From Mobiluncus sp963511525 (lineage in GTDB: Bacteria > Actinomycetota > Actinomycetes > Actinomycetales > Actinomycetaceae), in assembly GCF_963511525.1 (NCBI RefSeq), contig NZ_CAUPIY010000005.1:1-64000 (forward strand): DNA of 64,000 nt, read 5' to 3'. This document shows positions 43,974 to 52,147 of the stretch, piece by piece. The notes beneath the pieces were generated by a model. The model did not search any database. It was given only the letters and a program-made list of their open reading frames with translations, and was not told the DNA's origin. The translations under genes and the position numbers were made by a program. Every line of letters begins with the position of its first letter. The stretch's first letter is position 1.

Positions 43974-45572
43974 TTAGAGGACGAGCAACCCGCGCGAGTC
44001 GTACACCGACGCGCCCGTCTGAGCGCTGCCGCCTCGGATCGCGCGGTCAAGGGCCATGATGGTGGCGACGACCCCGTCGATCTTCTCGGTGGACTTCTGC
44101 TTGTCGGGTTTGATGTTTCCTGCCGGGTCGGTGCGTACGTGGATGTTGTCGACCATCCAGGCCAGCACCGGGTGCCCTCCGTGAGCCAAGCGTCCTTCAA
44201 GTGCGAGCTTCATCAGCTCCTTGCTCGGTGGGCTCATGTCTTTGAAGCCCTGCCCGAACGGCACGACGGTGAAACCGGCATCGTCGAGGTTTTGGCTCAT
44301 CTGGACTGCGCCCCACCGGTCGAAGGCGATCTCGCGGATATCGAACCTCTCGCCGAGCTGCTCGATGAGGTGCTCGATGTGGGCGTAGTGGACCACGTTG
44401 CCCTCCGTGGTCTCCAGAAAGCCTTGGGCGTGCCACAGGTCGTAGGGCACGTGATCACGCGCCACCCTCAGCGAAAGGTTGTCCTCCGGTATCCAGAACC
44501 ACGGGGCGATCCGGTACTGCTCGTCATCCCCGTAGGGCGGGAAGACGAGCACGAACGCGGTGATATCCGTCGTGGAGGCCAAGTCCAGCCCGCCGTAGCA
44601 GGGCCTGCCCTCCAGCTCGTCTAGGTCTACCGGGTCCGCGCAGGCGTCCCAGATGTGCATGGGCATCCACCGCACGGACTGTTTCACCCACTGGTTAAGC
44701 CGCAGCTGGCGAAACGAGTTCTCCTCGGCGGGGTTTTGGCGCGCCGAGTTGCACGCGGCGCGTACCTTATCCACCGGCACCGTGACCCCAAGCGAGGGGT
44801 TGGCCTTGTGCCAGACCTTTTCATCCGTCCAGTCATCATCCAGGTCTGCGCCGTAGATCACCGGGTAGAAGGTGGGGTTGTGTTTCTTGCCCGCCAGAAT
44901 GTCGCGTGCTTTTTGGTGCTGCTCGTAGCAGATGCTGTGGGTGTCGGTGCCTGCGGTGGTGATGAGGAAGTACAGCGGCTGGGTGCGCGCATCACCCGAG
45001 CCCTTGGTCATCACGTCGAACAGGGCCCGGTTGGGTTGGGTGTGCAGCTCGTCGAATACGACACCGGAGATGTTGAACCCGTGCTTGGAGTACGCCTCAG
45101 CCGAGAGCACCTGGTAGAAGCTGTTGGTCGGCTTGTAGATGATCCGCTTCTGACTGCTGAGGATTTTCACCCGCTTCGATAGGGCTGGTGATTGGCGGAT
45201 CATGTCGGCGGCGACCTCGAAGACGATGCTGGCTTGCTGCCGGTCGGCCGCGCACCCGTAGACCTCGGCGGCTTGCTCCCCGTCCCCGCAGGTCAGCAGC
45301 AGCGCGATCGCGGCGGCCAGCTCGGACTTGCCCTGCTTCTTGGGGATTTCCACATAGGCGGTGGTGAACTGGCGGTAGCCGTCGGGCTTGATGGTGCCGA
45401 ACAGGTCGCGCACGATCTGTTCTTGCCAACCCAGCAGTGTGAAGGGTTTTCCTGCCCAGCGGCCTTTGGTGTGGCGCAGCGCCTGAATGAACGCCACGGC
45501 GAAGTCGGCTTTGCGTTGGTTGTAGGTGGAGCCGTCTGCCATGAACCGGGTTGGTTGATACGTGCTCGTCAT
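43974..45572 (-). CDS. terL: terminase large subunit
   Basis: From ATG 45572 (GGAAGGAG upstream) it has 532 residues. The ATPase has Walker A PKKQGKSE (about 77-84) and Walker B VVFDE (171-175). The RNase H-like nuclease domain shows LDLASTTD (about 355) and KIDGVVATIMALDRA (about 500). It pumps and cuts phage DNA. Unlike most relatives, its small subunit lies 5 kb upstream with other genes between. Confidence 0.92.
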   Translation of the reverse strand: MTSTYQPTRFMADGSTYNQRKADFAVAFIQALRHTKGRWAGKPFTLLGWQEQIVRDLFGTIKPDGYRQFTTAYVEIPKKQGKSELAAAIALLLTCGDGEQAAEVYGCAADRQQASIVFEVAADMIRQSPALSKRVKILSSQKRIIYKPTNSFYQVLSAEAYSKHGFNISGVVFDELHTQPNRALFDVMTKGSGDARTQPLYFLITTAGTDTHSICYEQHQKARDILAGKKHNPTFYPVIYGADLDDDWTDEKVWHKANPSLGVTVPVDKVRAACNSARQNPAEENSFRQLRLNQWVKQSVRWMPMHIWDACADPVDLDELEGRPCYGGLDLASTTDITAFVLVFPPYGDDEQYRIAPWFWIPEDNLSLRVARDHVPYDLWHAQGFLETTEGNVVHYAHIEHLIEQLGERFDIREIAFDRWGAVQMSQNLDDAGFTVVPFGQGFKDMSPPSKELMKLALEGRLAHGGHPVLAWMVDNIHVRTDPAGNIKPDKQKSTEKIDGVVATIMALDRAIRGGSAQTGASVYDSRGLLVL

Positions 45573-45599
45573 CGTGGCGGCAGCTCCTTCCTCGGGGCA

Positions 45600-45625
45600 T
45601 AAGAAAAGCCCCAACCGTGTGGGGC
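45600..45625 (-). terminator. intrinsic terminator before the large terminase gene
   Basis: On the minus strand GCCCCA/TGGGGC (45625-45620 with 45613-45608) is followed by TTTTCTT. It separates the small-gene cluster from the structural operon. Confidence 0.65.
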
Positions 45626-45679
45626 GAAACAGTTCGTGCAGGGCCCGGCCCGTCTGCGTGGTCAGGGCGGCGCGAGGGG

Positions 45680-45970
45680 TTAGCAGTAGGTGGCGCGGAA
45701 GTCGGCGACCACCTGGTCGGTGTCGAAGCCGCCGTATCGCCAATCGGACAGGCCGCGCTGCCCGGCCAGGGCGATGATCTGGTCGGCTTTGGTGTAGTGC
45801 CAGCCGATGCGGCTGAGCGTGTGGACCGGGATCTTCTCGGCCCCGACCTCCTCGGCGAGCTCGTCGAGGACGCTGAAGGGGATCTCGGCGGCGGCCTGGA
45901 TCTCACCGTGCGGGGCGGCGTCGGCGGGGATCTCCAGGTGGTTGGTGACCAGCTCTCTGGTGGCGTCCAT
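45680..45970 (-). CDS. phage hypothetical protein
   Basis: The 96-residue protein is helical and acidic at the start, and ends GGFDTDQVVADFRATYC. No family recognised. It lies in a cluster of small genes between the methyltransferase and terminase genes. Confidence 0.6.
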   Translation of the reverse strand: MDATRELVTNHLEIPADAAPHGEIQAAAEIPFSVLDELAEEVGAEKIPVHTLSRIGWHYTKADQIIALAGQRGLSDWRYGGFDTDQVVADFRATYC

Positions 45971-46003
45971 CGGGTGTCCTCCTTGGCCTTGGTGGGGTGT
46001 GGG

Positions 46004-46291
46004 TTAGATCTGGGTCAGGGCCCAGGCGATGGCGTGCCCGGCGTCTGCGAAAAGGTGGTCGGCCTCGGCGATGAGCTCCAGGGCGCATTCGCTGCGGCCG
46101 CGTGCGTTCGGGCCGAAGCCGTCGATCGGAGCTTCGGTGAGGCGGTAGACCTGGGCGCTGTTGCCGTAGCCGTCTTTCTTGGTCCAGGTCGCGAAGGTGG
46201 CCAGCGTGTAGTCGCCGTGTGCGAGGATCGCCCCGTAGGAGTCGACGCGCATCTGCAGGGCTTCGGTGGTGAGCTTCTCGGTGGTGTTCAT
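46004..46291 (-). CDS. phage hypothetical protein behind leader repeat A
   Basis: The 95-residue protein (MNTTEKLTTEALQMRVDSY start) is soluble and unrecognised. AGGAAAGGA lies 11 bases before ATG 46291, and leader repeat 46327-46396 lies just upstream, so it likely shares control with the genes at 46486 and 47763. Confidence 0.6.
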   Translation of the reverse strand: MNTTEKLTTEALQMRVDSYGAILAHGDYTLATFATWTKKDGYGNSAQVYRLTEAPIDGFGPNARGRSECALELIAEADHLFADAGHAIAWALTQI

Positions 46292-46326
46292 GGCTGTTGT
46301 CCTTTCCTGAGGGGCTGTTCTTTTGT

Positions 46327-46396
46327 CATGTACATACAGCCATAGGTGCGGGCGCTTATCCAGTCGTATTTGCCCAGATCAGGCACTATTTTTTGG
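46327..46396 (-). repeat. leader repeat A
   Basis: One of three copies of a roughly 70-bp sequence (others at 46856-46925 and 47995-48061), each within about 70 bases upstream of a small phage gene. Shared blocks as printed: ATGTACATACAGCCATA, TATCCAGTC and TTTGCCC. On the coding strand each gives ATGGCTGTATGTACAT, so a tiny peptide MAVCT is possible. Confidence 0.75.
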
Positions 46397-46485
46397 GATC
46401 TACAGCACTTAAGAAAACCGTGGAGAAACAAGGCTTGTGACGAGAGGAAACCCCGCTCGTGGCAGGGTTTGCGGGTGCCAAAAGG

Positions 46486-46821
46486 TCAGGCGTTGCGGGT
46501 GATGCTGTAGTTCACCAGGTCGCGGGCGTTCAGGGGTGCCAGTTCGCTGACCATGGCAATGGCGCGTCGGTAGCCGTCGGTGACCTTCTCGATCTCTTCC
46601 GGGTCGAGGGAGCCGTATGAGGTGGTTTGGATCGTCCACTGGCCGGTCTGCCAATCCCGGTACAAGGGCGGGGTGTACGGCAGGCGGGCTGCGGGGCGGA
46701 TCTCGATCGCGAGGTCGTCTGTGGTGTCGATGGTGACGATGGTGTAGCCGAGCCGGTTCGCGTCCTTGACCAGGTGCTGGGTGGTGTCCTCTTCGATGCT
46801 CATCTGTGGCTGGGGGTTCAT
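46486..46821 (-). CDS. phage hypothetical protein behind leader repeat B
   Basis: The 111-residue protein starts at ATG 46821. Its DDLAIEIRPAARLPYTPPLYRD centre and EEIEKVTDGYRRAIAMV helix are not assigned to a family. The leader repeat frame (MAVCTYRKHTTSGKD) is open into the gene, so a longer form from ATG 46869 is possible. Conserved neighbourhood with other leader-repeat genes suggests shared control. Confidence 0.6.
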   Translation of the reverse strand: MNPQPQMSIEEDTTQHLVKDANRLGYTIVTIDTTDDLAIEIRPAARLPYTPPLYRDWQTGQWTIQTTSYGSLDPEEIEKVTDGYRRAIAMVSELAPLNARDLVNYSITRNA

Positions 46822-46855
46822 GGCTGTGTCCTTCCCTGAGGTGGTGTGCTTTCGG

Positions 46856-46925
46856 TATGTACATACAGCCATACGTTGTGCCGCATATCCAGTCACTATT
46901 TGCCCTGATGAGCCGCTATTTTTCG
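46856..46925 (-). repeat. leader repeat B
   Basis: Second copy of the phage leader repeat, upstream of the gene at 46486-46821. Its downstream end also overlaps the last codons of the DUF4314-like gene (46916). Confidence 0.75.
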
Positions 46926-47113
46926 GGCTTTTCAGTGGGTAGGGTTTCCCAGGAGTCCTCGCCCGGGATGAGCCCCAGGTTCGATCCGGTGTCCCAGTCG
47001 ACGTGGACGGTGCCGAGGTCGTCGACGAACGCCACGGTGCCAAGCACACCGGGGCGCAGCGTCGTGTACGGGTCGCTGGTGGCGATCAGGCGCACCCGCT
47101 GGCCAGGAGTCAT
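46916..47113 (-). CDS. DUF4314-like small protein
   Basis: The 65-residue protein starts at ATG 47113, 7 bases after GGAGG. GQRVRLIATSDPYTTLRPG, GTVAFVDDLGTVHVDWD and GSNLGLIPGED are the DUF4314 pattern, a small SH3-like beta barrel common in Gram-positive prophages. Function unknown. Confidence 0.75.
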   Translation of the reverse strand: MTPGQRVRLIATSDPYTTLRPGVLGTVAFVDDLGTVHVDWDTGSNLGLIPGEDSWETLPTEKPEK

Positions 47114-47115
47114 GG

Positions 47116-47766
47116 TCAATCCTCCTTCCTGCTCGTCGGGGTGCGCCAGGCGGCGTCCCCTTCCAGGCCTGCCAGCAAGATGCGGCGTGCCTGCTTGTAT
47201 TCGGGGCCGATGAAGCCCAGGGAAAGCAGGAAGCAGCGCATCGTGTACTTGTCATTGCCCGGTGCAGGCGGCGTGGAGCGGATCCGGGTTGCCTCCTGGG
47301 CGCGCTGGCAGAGCCTGGCCACAAGCGGGATCACCGCCTCGCGTGCCGTCTCCGGCGTAATCGACTCACACCACGGGAACGAGACGGTCTCGTCATCGTT
47401 GAACTCGATGGGTGTGGCCGGGATGCCCAGGGCCTTGGCGATCAGTGGCCCTTTGGCCGCTAGGAGCGCTTCGAGGTTGGCGCGAGTGCGCTCACTCCAC
47501 CCGGTGGTGGGCATCGTGACCGTCAACGCCACCTCGCCCGGGTCGGCGGTTTCAAAGCCCGCCTTGTGTGCGGACTCGAGCACGGCCTGCGCCTCGATAC
47601 CATCTGGCAGGTAGAGGGTCCAGTCCCGATCCAGCGTGGCGTCTGCGATCTGGTAGGCAAACGAGGGCGTGCCCAGATAGGTGGCCTCGGTGCCAAGGTG
47701 ATCGGCGAGAAGCTGGGCGAGCTTTTTCCTGCCCGTTTTGTGCGGGGTGAAGGCGAGGATGCTCAT
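47116..47766 (-). CDS. conserved phage protein (often named virulence protein)
   Basis: The 216-residue protein has the pattern of a conserved Gram-positive prophage protein: a GTPSFAYQI segment, LTVTMP, a LLAAKGPLIAKALG helix, VSFPWCES and KYTMRCFLLSLGFIG. The database name virulence protein has no known basis. It usually sits beside DUF4314, as here. Its ATG overlaps the stop of the preceding gene (ATGA). Confidence 0.65.
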   Translation of the reverse strand: MSILAFTPHKTGRKKLAQLLADHLGTEATYLGTPSFAYQIADATLDRDWTLYLPDGIEAQAVLESAHKAGFETADPGEVALTVTMPTTGWSERTRANLEALLAAKGPLIAKALGIPATPIEFNDDETVSFPWCESITPETAREAVIPLVARLCQRAQEATRIRSTPPAPGNDKYTMRCFLLSLGFIGPEYKQARRILLAGLEGDAAWRTPTSRKED

Positions 47767-47948
47767 GCCACGACCTCCTTCTCGAACCAGGCGGCCACCA
47801 TGCTGAGGAAACGCGTCGGGTCGTATTCGATCACGCGCACCACCAGCTGGTAGCCGCGAGCTCTGGCAACCCGCAGGGTTTCCTCGGGGTCGTAGACGTT
47901 GACTCCGGCTGCGATGAGCTCGCTGATTTCGATGTGTAATTCACTCAT
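47763..47948 (-). CDS. small phage protein behind leader repeat C
   Basis: The 61-residue protein (SELHIEISELIAAGVNVYDP) is unrecognised. It starts 46 bases after leader repeat C and is translationally coupled to the following gene. Confidence 0.6.
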   Translation of the reverse strand: MSELHIEISELIAAGVNVYDPEETLRVARARGYQLVVRVIEYDPTRFLSMVAAWFEKEVVA

Positions 47949-47994
47949 GACCAGTCCTTTTCGCTCGGTTCCCCCAGGTCTAGGGGTGCTTGGT

Positions 47995-48061
47995 CATGTA
48001 CATACAGCCATACGTTTTTCCGCTTATCCAGTCGTTTTTGCCCTCATCAACGGCTCAGTTT
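47995..48061 (-). repeat. leader repeat C
   Basis: Third copy of the phage leader repeat, in the 146-base gap between the methyltransferase gene and 47948. It keeps the ATGGCTGTATGTACAT and GACTGGATA blocks of the coding strand. Confidence 0.75.
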
Positions 48062-48094
48062 CACGCCCCTGTTTTCCCTGCATATTGCGGGGTT

Positions 48095-49345
48095 TTATTC
48101 GCGGTCGCGGTCGACCTGTTTGACCAGATCCAGGTAGGCGTACTGGGTGCCGTCGCGCTGGCAGGTGATCCCGGCCGCATCCCCGGTCGCCTCGGCGTAG
48201 CGGCGCAGGATCACCGAGGCGTACTTCTCGTCCAACTCCATGAGGTAGGCGATGCGGTCGGTCTGCTCGGCGGCCATCAGGGTCGAACCGCTGCCAGCGA
48301 AGGTGTCGAGGATGATCGCGTTGGCCTGGGTGGAGTTGCGGATCGGATAGGCCAGCAGGTCCAGCGGCTTGCTCGTCGGGTGGTCGGAGTTCTTTCGCGG
48401 CTTGGCGAAGTTCCAGATCGTGGTCTGTTTCCGGTCAGCGAACCACTTGTGCTTGGCTCCCTGCTTCCACCCGTAGAGGACCGGTTCGTGCTGCCACTGG
48501 TACGGCGAGCGTCCCAGCACGAGGGAGTCTTTGACCCAGATGCAGCAGCCGGAGAGCTTGAACCCGGCATCGATGAACGCTTTGCGGAAGTTCAGCCCTT
48601 CGGTGTCGGCGTGGAACACATAAGCAGACCCACCCTTGTCGAGAACGCCCGCCATGTTGGTGAACGCGGTGAGCAGGAACTCGTAGAAGGAGTCGGCCTT
48701 CATCGCGTCGTTTTTGATCGTGAGCCCGTCGGAGGACTCGAAGGCGACGTTGTAGGGCGGGTCGGTAAGCACCAGGTTCGCGCTCTTGCCGTCCATGAGC
48801 ATCGCGACATCGTCTGCGTCGGTGGCATCCCCGCAGACCAGCCGGTGCCTGCCGATGGTCCAGATGTCCCCGCGCTGGACGAAGGAGGCGGCCTCGAGAG
48901 CGGCGGTGAGATCAAACCCGTCGTCGTCTACCTCGTCCTCGTCAAGGCTGCCGATGAGCTGGGCGATTTCGTCATCGTCGAAGCCGGTGAGCTCAGCATC
49001 AAAGTCGGCCGCGTCAAGGTCCGCGATGAGCAGGGCCAGCTTGGACTCGTCCCAGTCGCCGCTGATCTTGTTCAGTGCGACGTTCAGGGCCTTCTCGCGG
49101 GTCTCGTCCAATTCGACAACCACGCAGTCGATGCTCGTGTGGCCAAGATCCGCCAGTACTTTCAGGCGCTGGTGGCCACCGACGACGTGGCCGGTGGTGT
49201 GGTTGTAGATCACCGGCTCGACATAACCGAACTCAGTCAGCGACCGCTTGAGTTTCTCGTAGTCCGCATCCCCGGGCTTCAGGTCCTTACGCGGGTTGTA
49301 GTCGGCGGGCTTGAGCTCACTGATGGGTAGCTGCTTGATGAGCAC
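48095..49345 (-). CDS. ParB-like/DNA methyltransferase fusion
   Basis: The 416-residue protein has a ParB/Srx-like N-terminal domain (KPADYNPRKD, VGGHQRLKVL, about 10-90). A beta-class N4/N6 methyltransferase follows with DPPY (195-198) before the SAM motif TFAGSGST (348-355). It modifies phage DNA, most likely at adenine or cytosine amino groups. GTG 49345 starts it; it overlaps the end of the SAM synthetase gene by 29 bases, tying enzyme and cofactor supply together. No matching restriction enzyme is next to it, so it is probably an anti-restriction or regulatory methylase. Confidence 0.88.
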   Translation of the reverse strand: MLIKQLPISELKPADYNPRKDLKPGDADYEKLKRSLTEFGYVEPVIYNHTTGHVVGGHQRLKVLADLGHTSIDCVVVELDETREKALNVALNKISGDWDESKLALLIADLDAADFDAELTGFDDDEIAQLIGSLDEDEVDDDGFDLTAALEAASFVQRGDIWTIGRHRLVCGDATDADDVAMLMDGKSANLVLTDPPYNVAFESSDGLTIKNDAMKADSFYEFLLTAFTNMAGVLDKGGSAYVFHADTEGLNFRKAFIDAGFKLSGCCIWVKDSLVLGRSPYQWQHEPVLYGWKQGAKHKWFADRKQTTIWNFAKPRKNSDHPTSKPLDLLAYPIRNSTQANAIILDTFAGSGSTLMAAEQTDRIAYLMELDEKYASVILRRYAEATGDAAGITCQRDGTQYAYLDLVKQVDRDRE

Positions 49346-50507
49346 GGCGGATCACCTCTTCTCTGAGCTTGTCGGTAAACGGCAGCGTCCATTCCCACTC
49401 GCTCAGACCATGGCCCATGTGCCCATAGGTGGCAAGCTTCGCGTAGATCGGAGAACGCAGGTGCAGGTGTTCGATCATCGCGGCCGGTCGCAGCGGGAAG
49501 ACCGCCTGGGCGGCGTCGGTGAGCAGCCAATCCGGGTGCTGACCGGTGCCGAAGGTGTCGATGCGGAACGCGACCGGGTCAGCCTTACCGATCGCATAGG
49601 AGATAGCGACGTGGCATTCTTCGGCCAGGCGCGCATCCACCACGGTTTTCGCGATGAGCCGCGCCATGTACGCGCCCGTTCGGTCGACCTTGGAGGGGTC
49701 CTTACCCGAGAACGCGCCACCGCCGTGCGGGCCGAGCCCACCGTAGGTGTCGACCATGAGCTTGCGTCCGGTCAGCCCGGTGTCAGCGGTGGGCCCACCG
49801 GTGACAAACCGACCGGACGGGTTGACCAACACGCGCTCAGCCGTGGCACCGGGCAGGTGCGCCTCGATGGCCGGGGCGACGACCAGCGTGCGCACCTCCC
49901 GTTCAAGCGCCTCGGGGTCTTTGTCTGCATTGTGCTGGATTGAGACGATCACGGTGTCGATGCCGACCGGAGTGCCCAGCTCGTCGTAGACCACACTGAC
50001 TTGGGATTTGCCGTCGGGGCCGATCCCACGGATCGTGCCGTCGGTGCGGGCTGTATCGAGGCGGCGGCAGATCTCGTGGGCGAGCACGAGCGGCAGCGGC
50101 AGGCGCTGGGGCGTCTCGCTCGTGGCGTACCCGTAGACGGTGCCCTGGTCACCCGCCCCCAGGCTCGCATACGCCGACTCATCACCTGCAAGCGCCTCGA
50201 TGGAGGTTGTAACACCTGCGCCGATGTCGGCGGATTGGCGGCGCACCCACACGTAGATGACAAACCGGTTCGAGTTGTACCCGGCCCGGCGCAGCGCCTC
50301 CCGCGCGCAGGCGCGCAGCTGCGGCCGGATGGTGGTGGTGATCTCGCCGGTGACGATGATGCGCCTGCCACTCGCCATGACCTCAACGGCCACGCGTGCC
50401 GCCGGGTCGCGGGTAAGGATGTCATCGAGGATGTGATCTGCGATCAGGTCGCACAGCTTGTCGGGGTGGCCGATACACACAGATTCAGCACTTCGCACTA
50501 CAGACAC
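49317..50507 (-). CDS. metK: S-adenosylmethionine synthetase, phage-encoded
   Basis: From GTG 50507 (AAGGAG 7 bases upstream) it has 396 residues, full family length. The MAT signatures are present: GHPDK (13-17, catalytic His14), GAGDQG (117-122) and GGGAFSGKDPSKVDR (about 258-272). It makes SAM from methionine and ATP. It lies directly upstream of, and overlaps, the DNA methyltransferase gene, and upstream of the structural genes. Likely it supplies SAM for DNA methylation, or counters SAM loss in the infected cell. Codons upstream to 50855 belong to the small terminase region and are not used. Confidence 0.92.
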   Translation of the reverse strand: MSVVRSAESVCIGHPDKLCDLIADHILDDILTRDPAARVAVEVMASGRRIIVTGEITTTIRPQLRACAREALRRAGYNSNRFVIYVWVRRQSADIGAGVTTSIEALAGDESAYASLGAGDQGTVYGYATSETPQRLPLPLVLAHEICRRLDTARTDGTIRGIGPDGKSQVSVVYDELGTPVGIDTVIVSIQHNADKDPEALEREVRTLVVAPAIEAHLPGATAERVLVNPSGRFVTGGPTADTGLTGRKLMVDTYGGLGPHGGGAFSGKDPSKVDRTGAYMARLIAKTVVDARLAEECHVAISYAIGKADPVAFRIDTFGTGQHPDWLLTDAAQAVFPLRPAAMIEHLHLRSPIYAKLATYGHMGHGLSEWEWTLPFTDKLREEVIRRAHQAATHQ

Positions 50508-50535
50508 GCGAGGGCTCCTTTCACAAATGCGAACA

Positions 50536-50566
50536 ACAAGAAAGCCCGCCCGGGTGCCGGGCAGGC
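50536..50566 (-). terminator. intrinsic terminator after small terminase gene
   Basis: On the minus strand GCCTGCCCGG/CCGGGCGGGC with one G-T pair and loop CAC is followed by TTTCTTGTT. It lies between the small terminase stop and metK start. Confidence 0.8.
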
Positions 50567-50595
50567 CAGAAACGAAACAAGCGGGATGAGGGGCC

Positions 50596-51171
50596 TTAGG
50601 AGGAGGCTTTGAGCAGCTGCTCCATGACCTCATCGCCTGGCGTGGTGCCGGAGTAGTCGGTGGTGCAGGTGGCACGCACGATGTCGAAGATCTCGTACCA
50701 GTACACGTTGGCCTGCTTGCCGAACGACTGCGACATGGCCACGAACGGGCTGGCGATCGCAGCGCCCGTGGTGGGGTGTTTGCCGAGCAGACCGAACTTG
50801 GAGATTGCCTGCTCGCACTGGATGTATCGGGCGAACGCCTGCGCGTACTGCTCAATTAAGCGTTTGGAGACGAACTCGGTGCAGCCGCGTTCATCCAGCC
50901 AGTTCCAGGTCTCCCGGTAGACCAGGTCCGCACCGAGCGGTTGGCCGTCGCGCTGCTCGGCCGACAGGTATTCGCTAGGTTCAGGCATCGTCTCGCCTGC
51001 GAGCAGCGCACCATCGCCGATGTCGGTGCCGTCCAGGTCGAACACATCGAGCTCGGCCGGTGTGGTGAGCCTGGTGGCAGGTCGACCTGAGGCGAGCTTG
51101 TCGTTCAGCGCCTCGGGTTTCGCCCCGGCACGGACTCTGCGTCCGCCTCGGTTGGTGCCGTCTTTGGCCAC
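50596..51171 (-). CDS. terS: terminase small subunit, P27 family
   Basis: The 191-residue protein has the P27 pattern: WNWLDERGCTEFVSKRLIEQYAQAFARYI, then GKHPTTGAAIASPFVAM and a C-terminal acidic end. It recognises packaging sites. GTG 51171 has AGGAGG upstream, and the IS element begins only about 20 bases further, so the insertion kept the ribosome site but cut off the promoter side. Confidence 0.85.
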   Translation of the reverse strand: MAKDGTNRGGRRVRAGAKPEALNDKLASGRPATRLTTPAELDVFDLDGTDIGDGALLAGETMPEPSEYLSAEQRDGQPLGADLVYRETWNWLDERGCTEFVSKRLIEQYAQAFARYIQCEQAISKFGLLGKHPTTGAAIASPFVAMSQSFGKQANVYWYEIFDIVRATCTTDYSGTTPGDEVMEQLLKASS

Positions 51172-51190
51172 GACGTAAACCTCCTCTAGG

Positions 51191-52111
51191 GCGTGTTGCT
51201 AAATCCATTGGAGGGTGGCGGAGAGGTAGATTCCGGCCGCGTAGGAGCGGGCGGTCTTGTCGAACCGGGAAGCGAGCCCTCGCCACTGCTTCACTGCGTT
51301 GAAGCATCGTTCGATGACGTTGCGCCCTTTGTAGCGTTCCCGCTGCTCGTTGCCGAAGTCGATCGGTCGGCCCGGCCTCTTTTGACGCTTCTCGATCTGG
51401 TCAGCGCGCTCGGGGATCGTGGCCTTGATACCGCGCTCGCGCAGCCAGGCACGGTTCTTCTTCGACGGGTACCCCTTGTCCGCGAGCACCCGGTCCGGCC
51501 TCATGCGCGCCTGGCCTCGCCCGGGGACGCGGATCTCGTCGAGCACGCAGGTGAACACGCTCGTGTCCGCGACCTGTCCACCGGTCAGCACGAACGCCAG
51601 CGGGCGAGCTCACCCATCGCAGACCAGGTGGATCTTCGTCGTCAAACCACCTCGTGACCGGCCGATCGCGTGGTCACACGGCTCCGGCCCGGATCTCTTG
51701 TAGTTCGATGGAGCCCCCTGTGCCCCGGGGCAGGGTCGCACCGTGCTGATGCACACGCGCGATCGATGAATCCACCGACACGACCCAGTCGACCTCGCCC
51801 GCGAGCGAGGCCCGCCGCTGGACATGGGTGAGCAGGTCCTCCCAGACACCCTCGGTCGCCCATCGGCGGAAGTTCTTGTAGATCGTGTTCCAGTTCCCGA
51901 AACGCTCGGGCAGGTCCCTCCATGCTGACCCCGTCCGGAACCGCCACGCGGTCGCCTCAACCACCGTGCGCCGGCCCACCGGCGGGCGGCCCCTCGTGTT
52001 CACCGCAGGGAACACGTCCCCGATCAGCTCCCAGACCTCGTCGGTGATGACACCTCTCGACATGACTCCAGCATCACCCACGCACCCCGGAACACCATTT
52101 AGCAACACGCC
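51191..52111 (-). mobile_element. IS5-family insertion sequence (IS427-like group)
   Basis: A 921-bp element has perfect inverted ends (GGCGTGTTGCTAAAT and its complement) and is flanked on both sides by CTAG (51187-51190 and 52112-52115), the target type used by IS5 relatives. It sits between the HNH/ClbS side and the small terminase gene of the prophage. Confidence 0.9.
51199..52063 (-). pseudogene. IS5-family transposase, two frames, with an internal stop
   Basis: The first part (from ATG 52063; GVITDEVWELIGDVFPAV, VSVDSSIARVHQHGA) ends at 51674. The second (GRSRGGLTTKIHLVCDG) is in another frame, which in this group is normally reached by -1 frameshifting. But after VCDG a TGA at about 51612-51610 stops the second frame, before PLAFVLTGGQVADT. 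The rest, with DKGYPSK and the YKGRNVIERCFNAVKQWRGL segment holding the last catalytic Glu, is downstream. So the DDE enzyme is interrupted and the copy is probably inactive. Confidence 0.75.
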
Positions 52112-52147
52112 CTAGTGCTTCCTCGCCGTCCTGTGTTCTAATTGGGT

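Noticed and set aside
47990..49330. A 446-codon forward frame opposite the methyltransferase gene
   Set aside because: It is antisense to a gene with clear DPPY and SAM motifs and has no domain of its own; its start lies in the leader repeat.
50508..50855. N-terminal extension of the SAM synthetase
   Set aside because: The extra codons lie inside the small terminase gene and a terminator; GTG 50507 has an ideal ribosome site and places GHPDK at the usual position.
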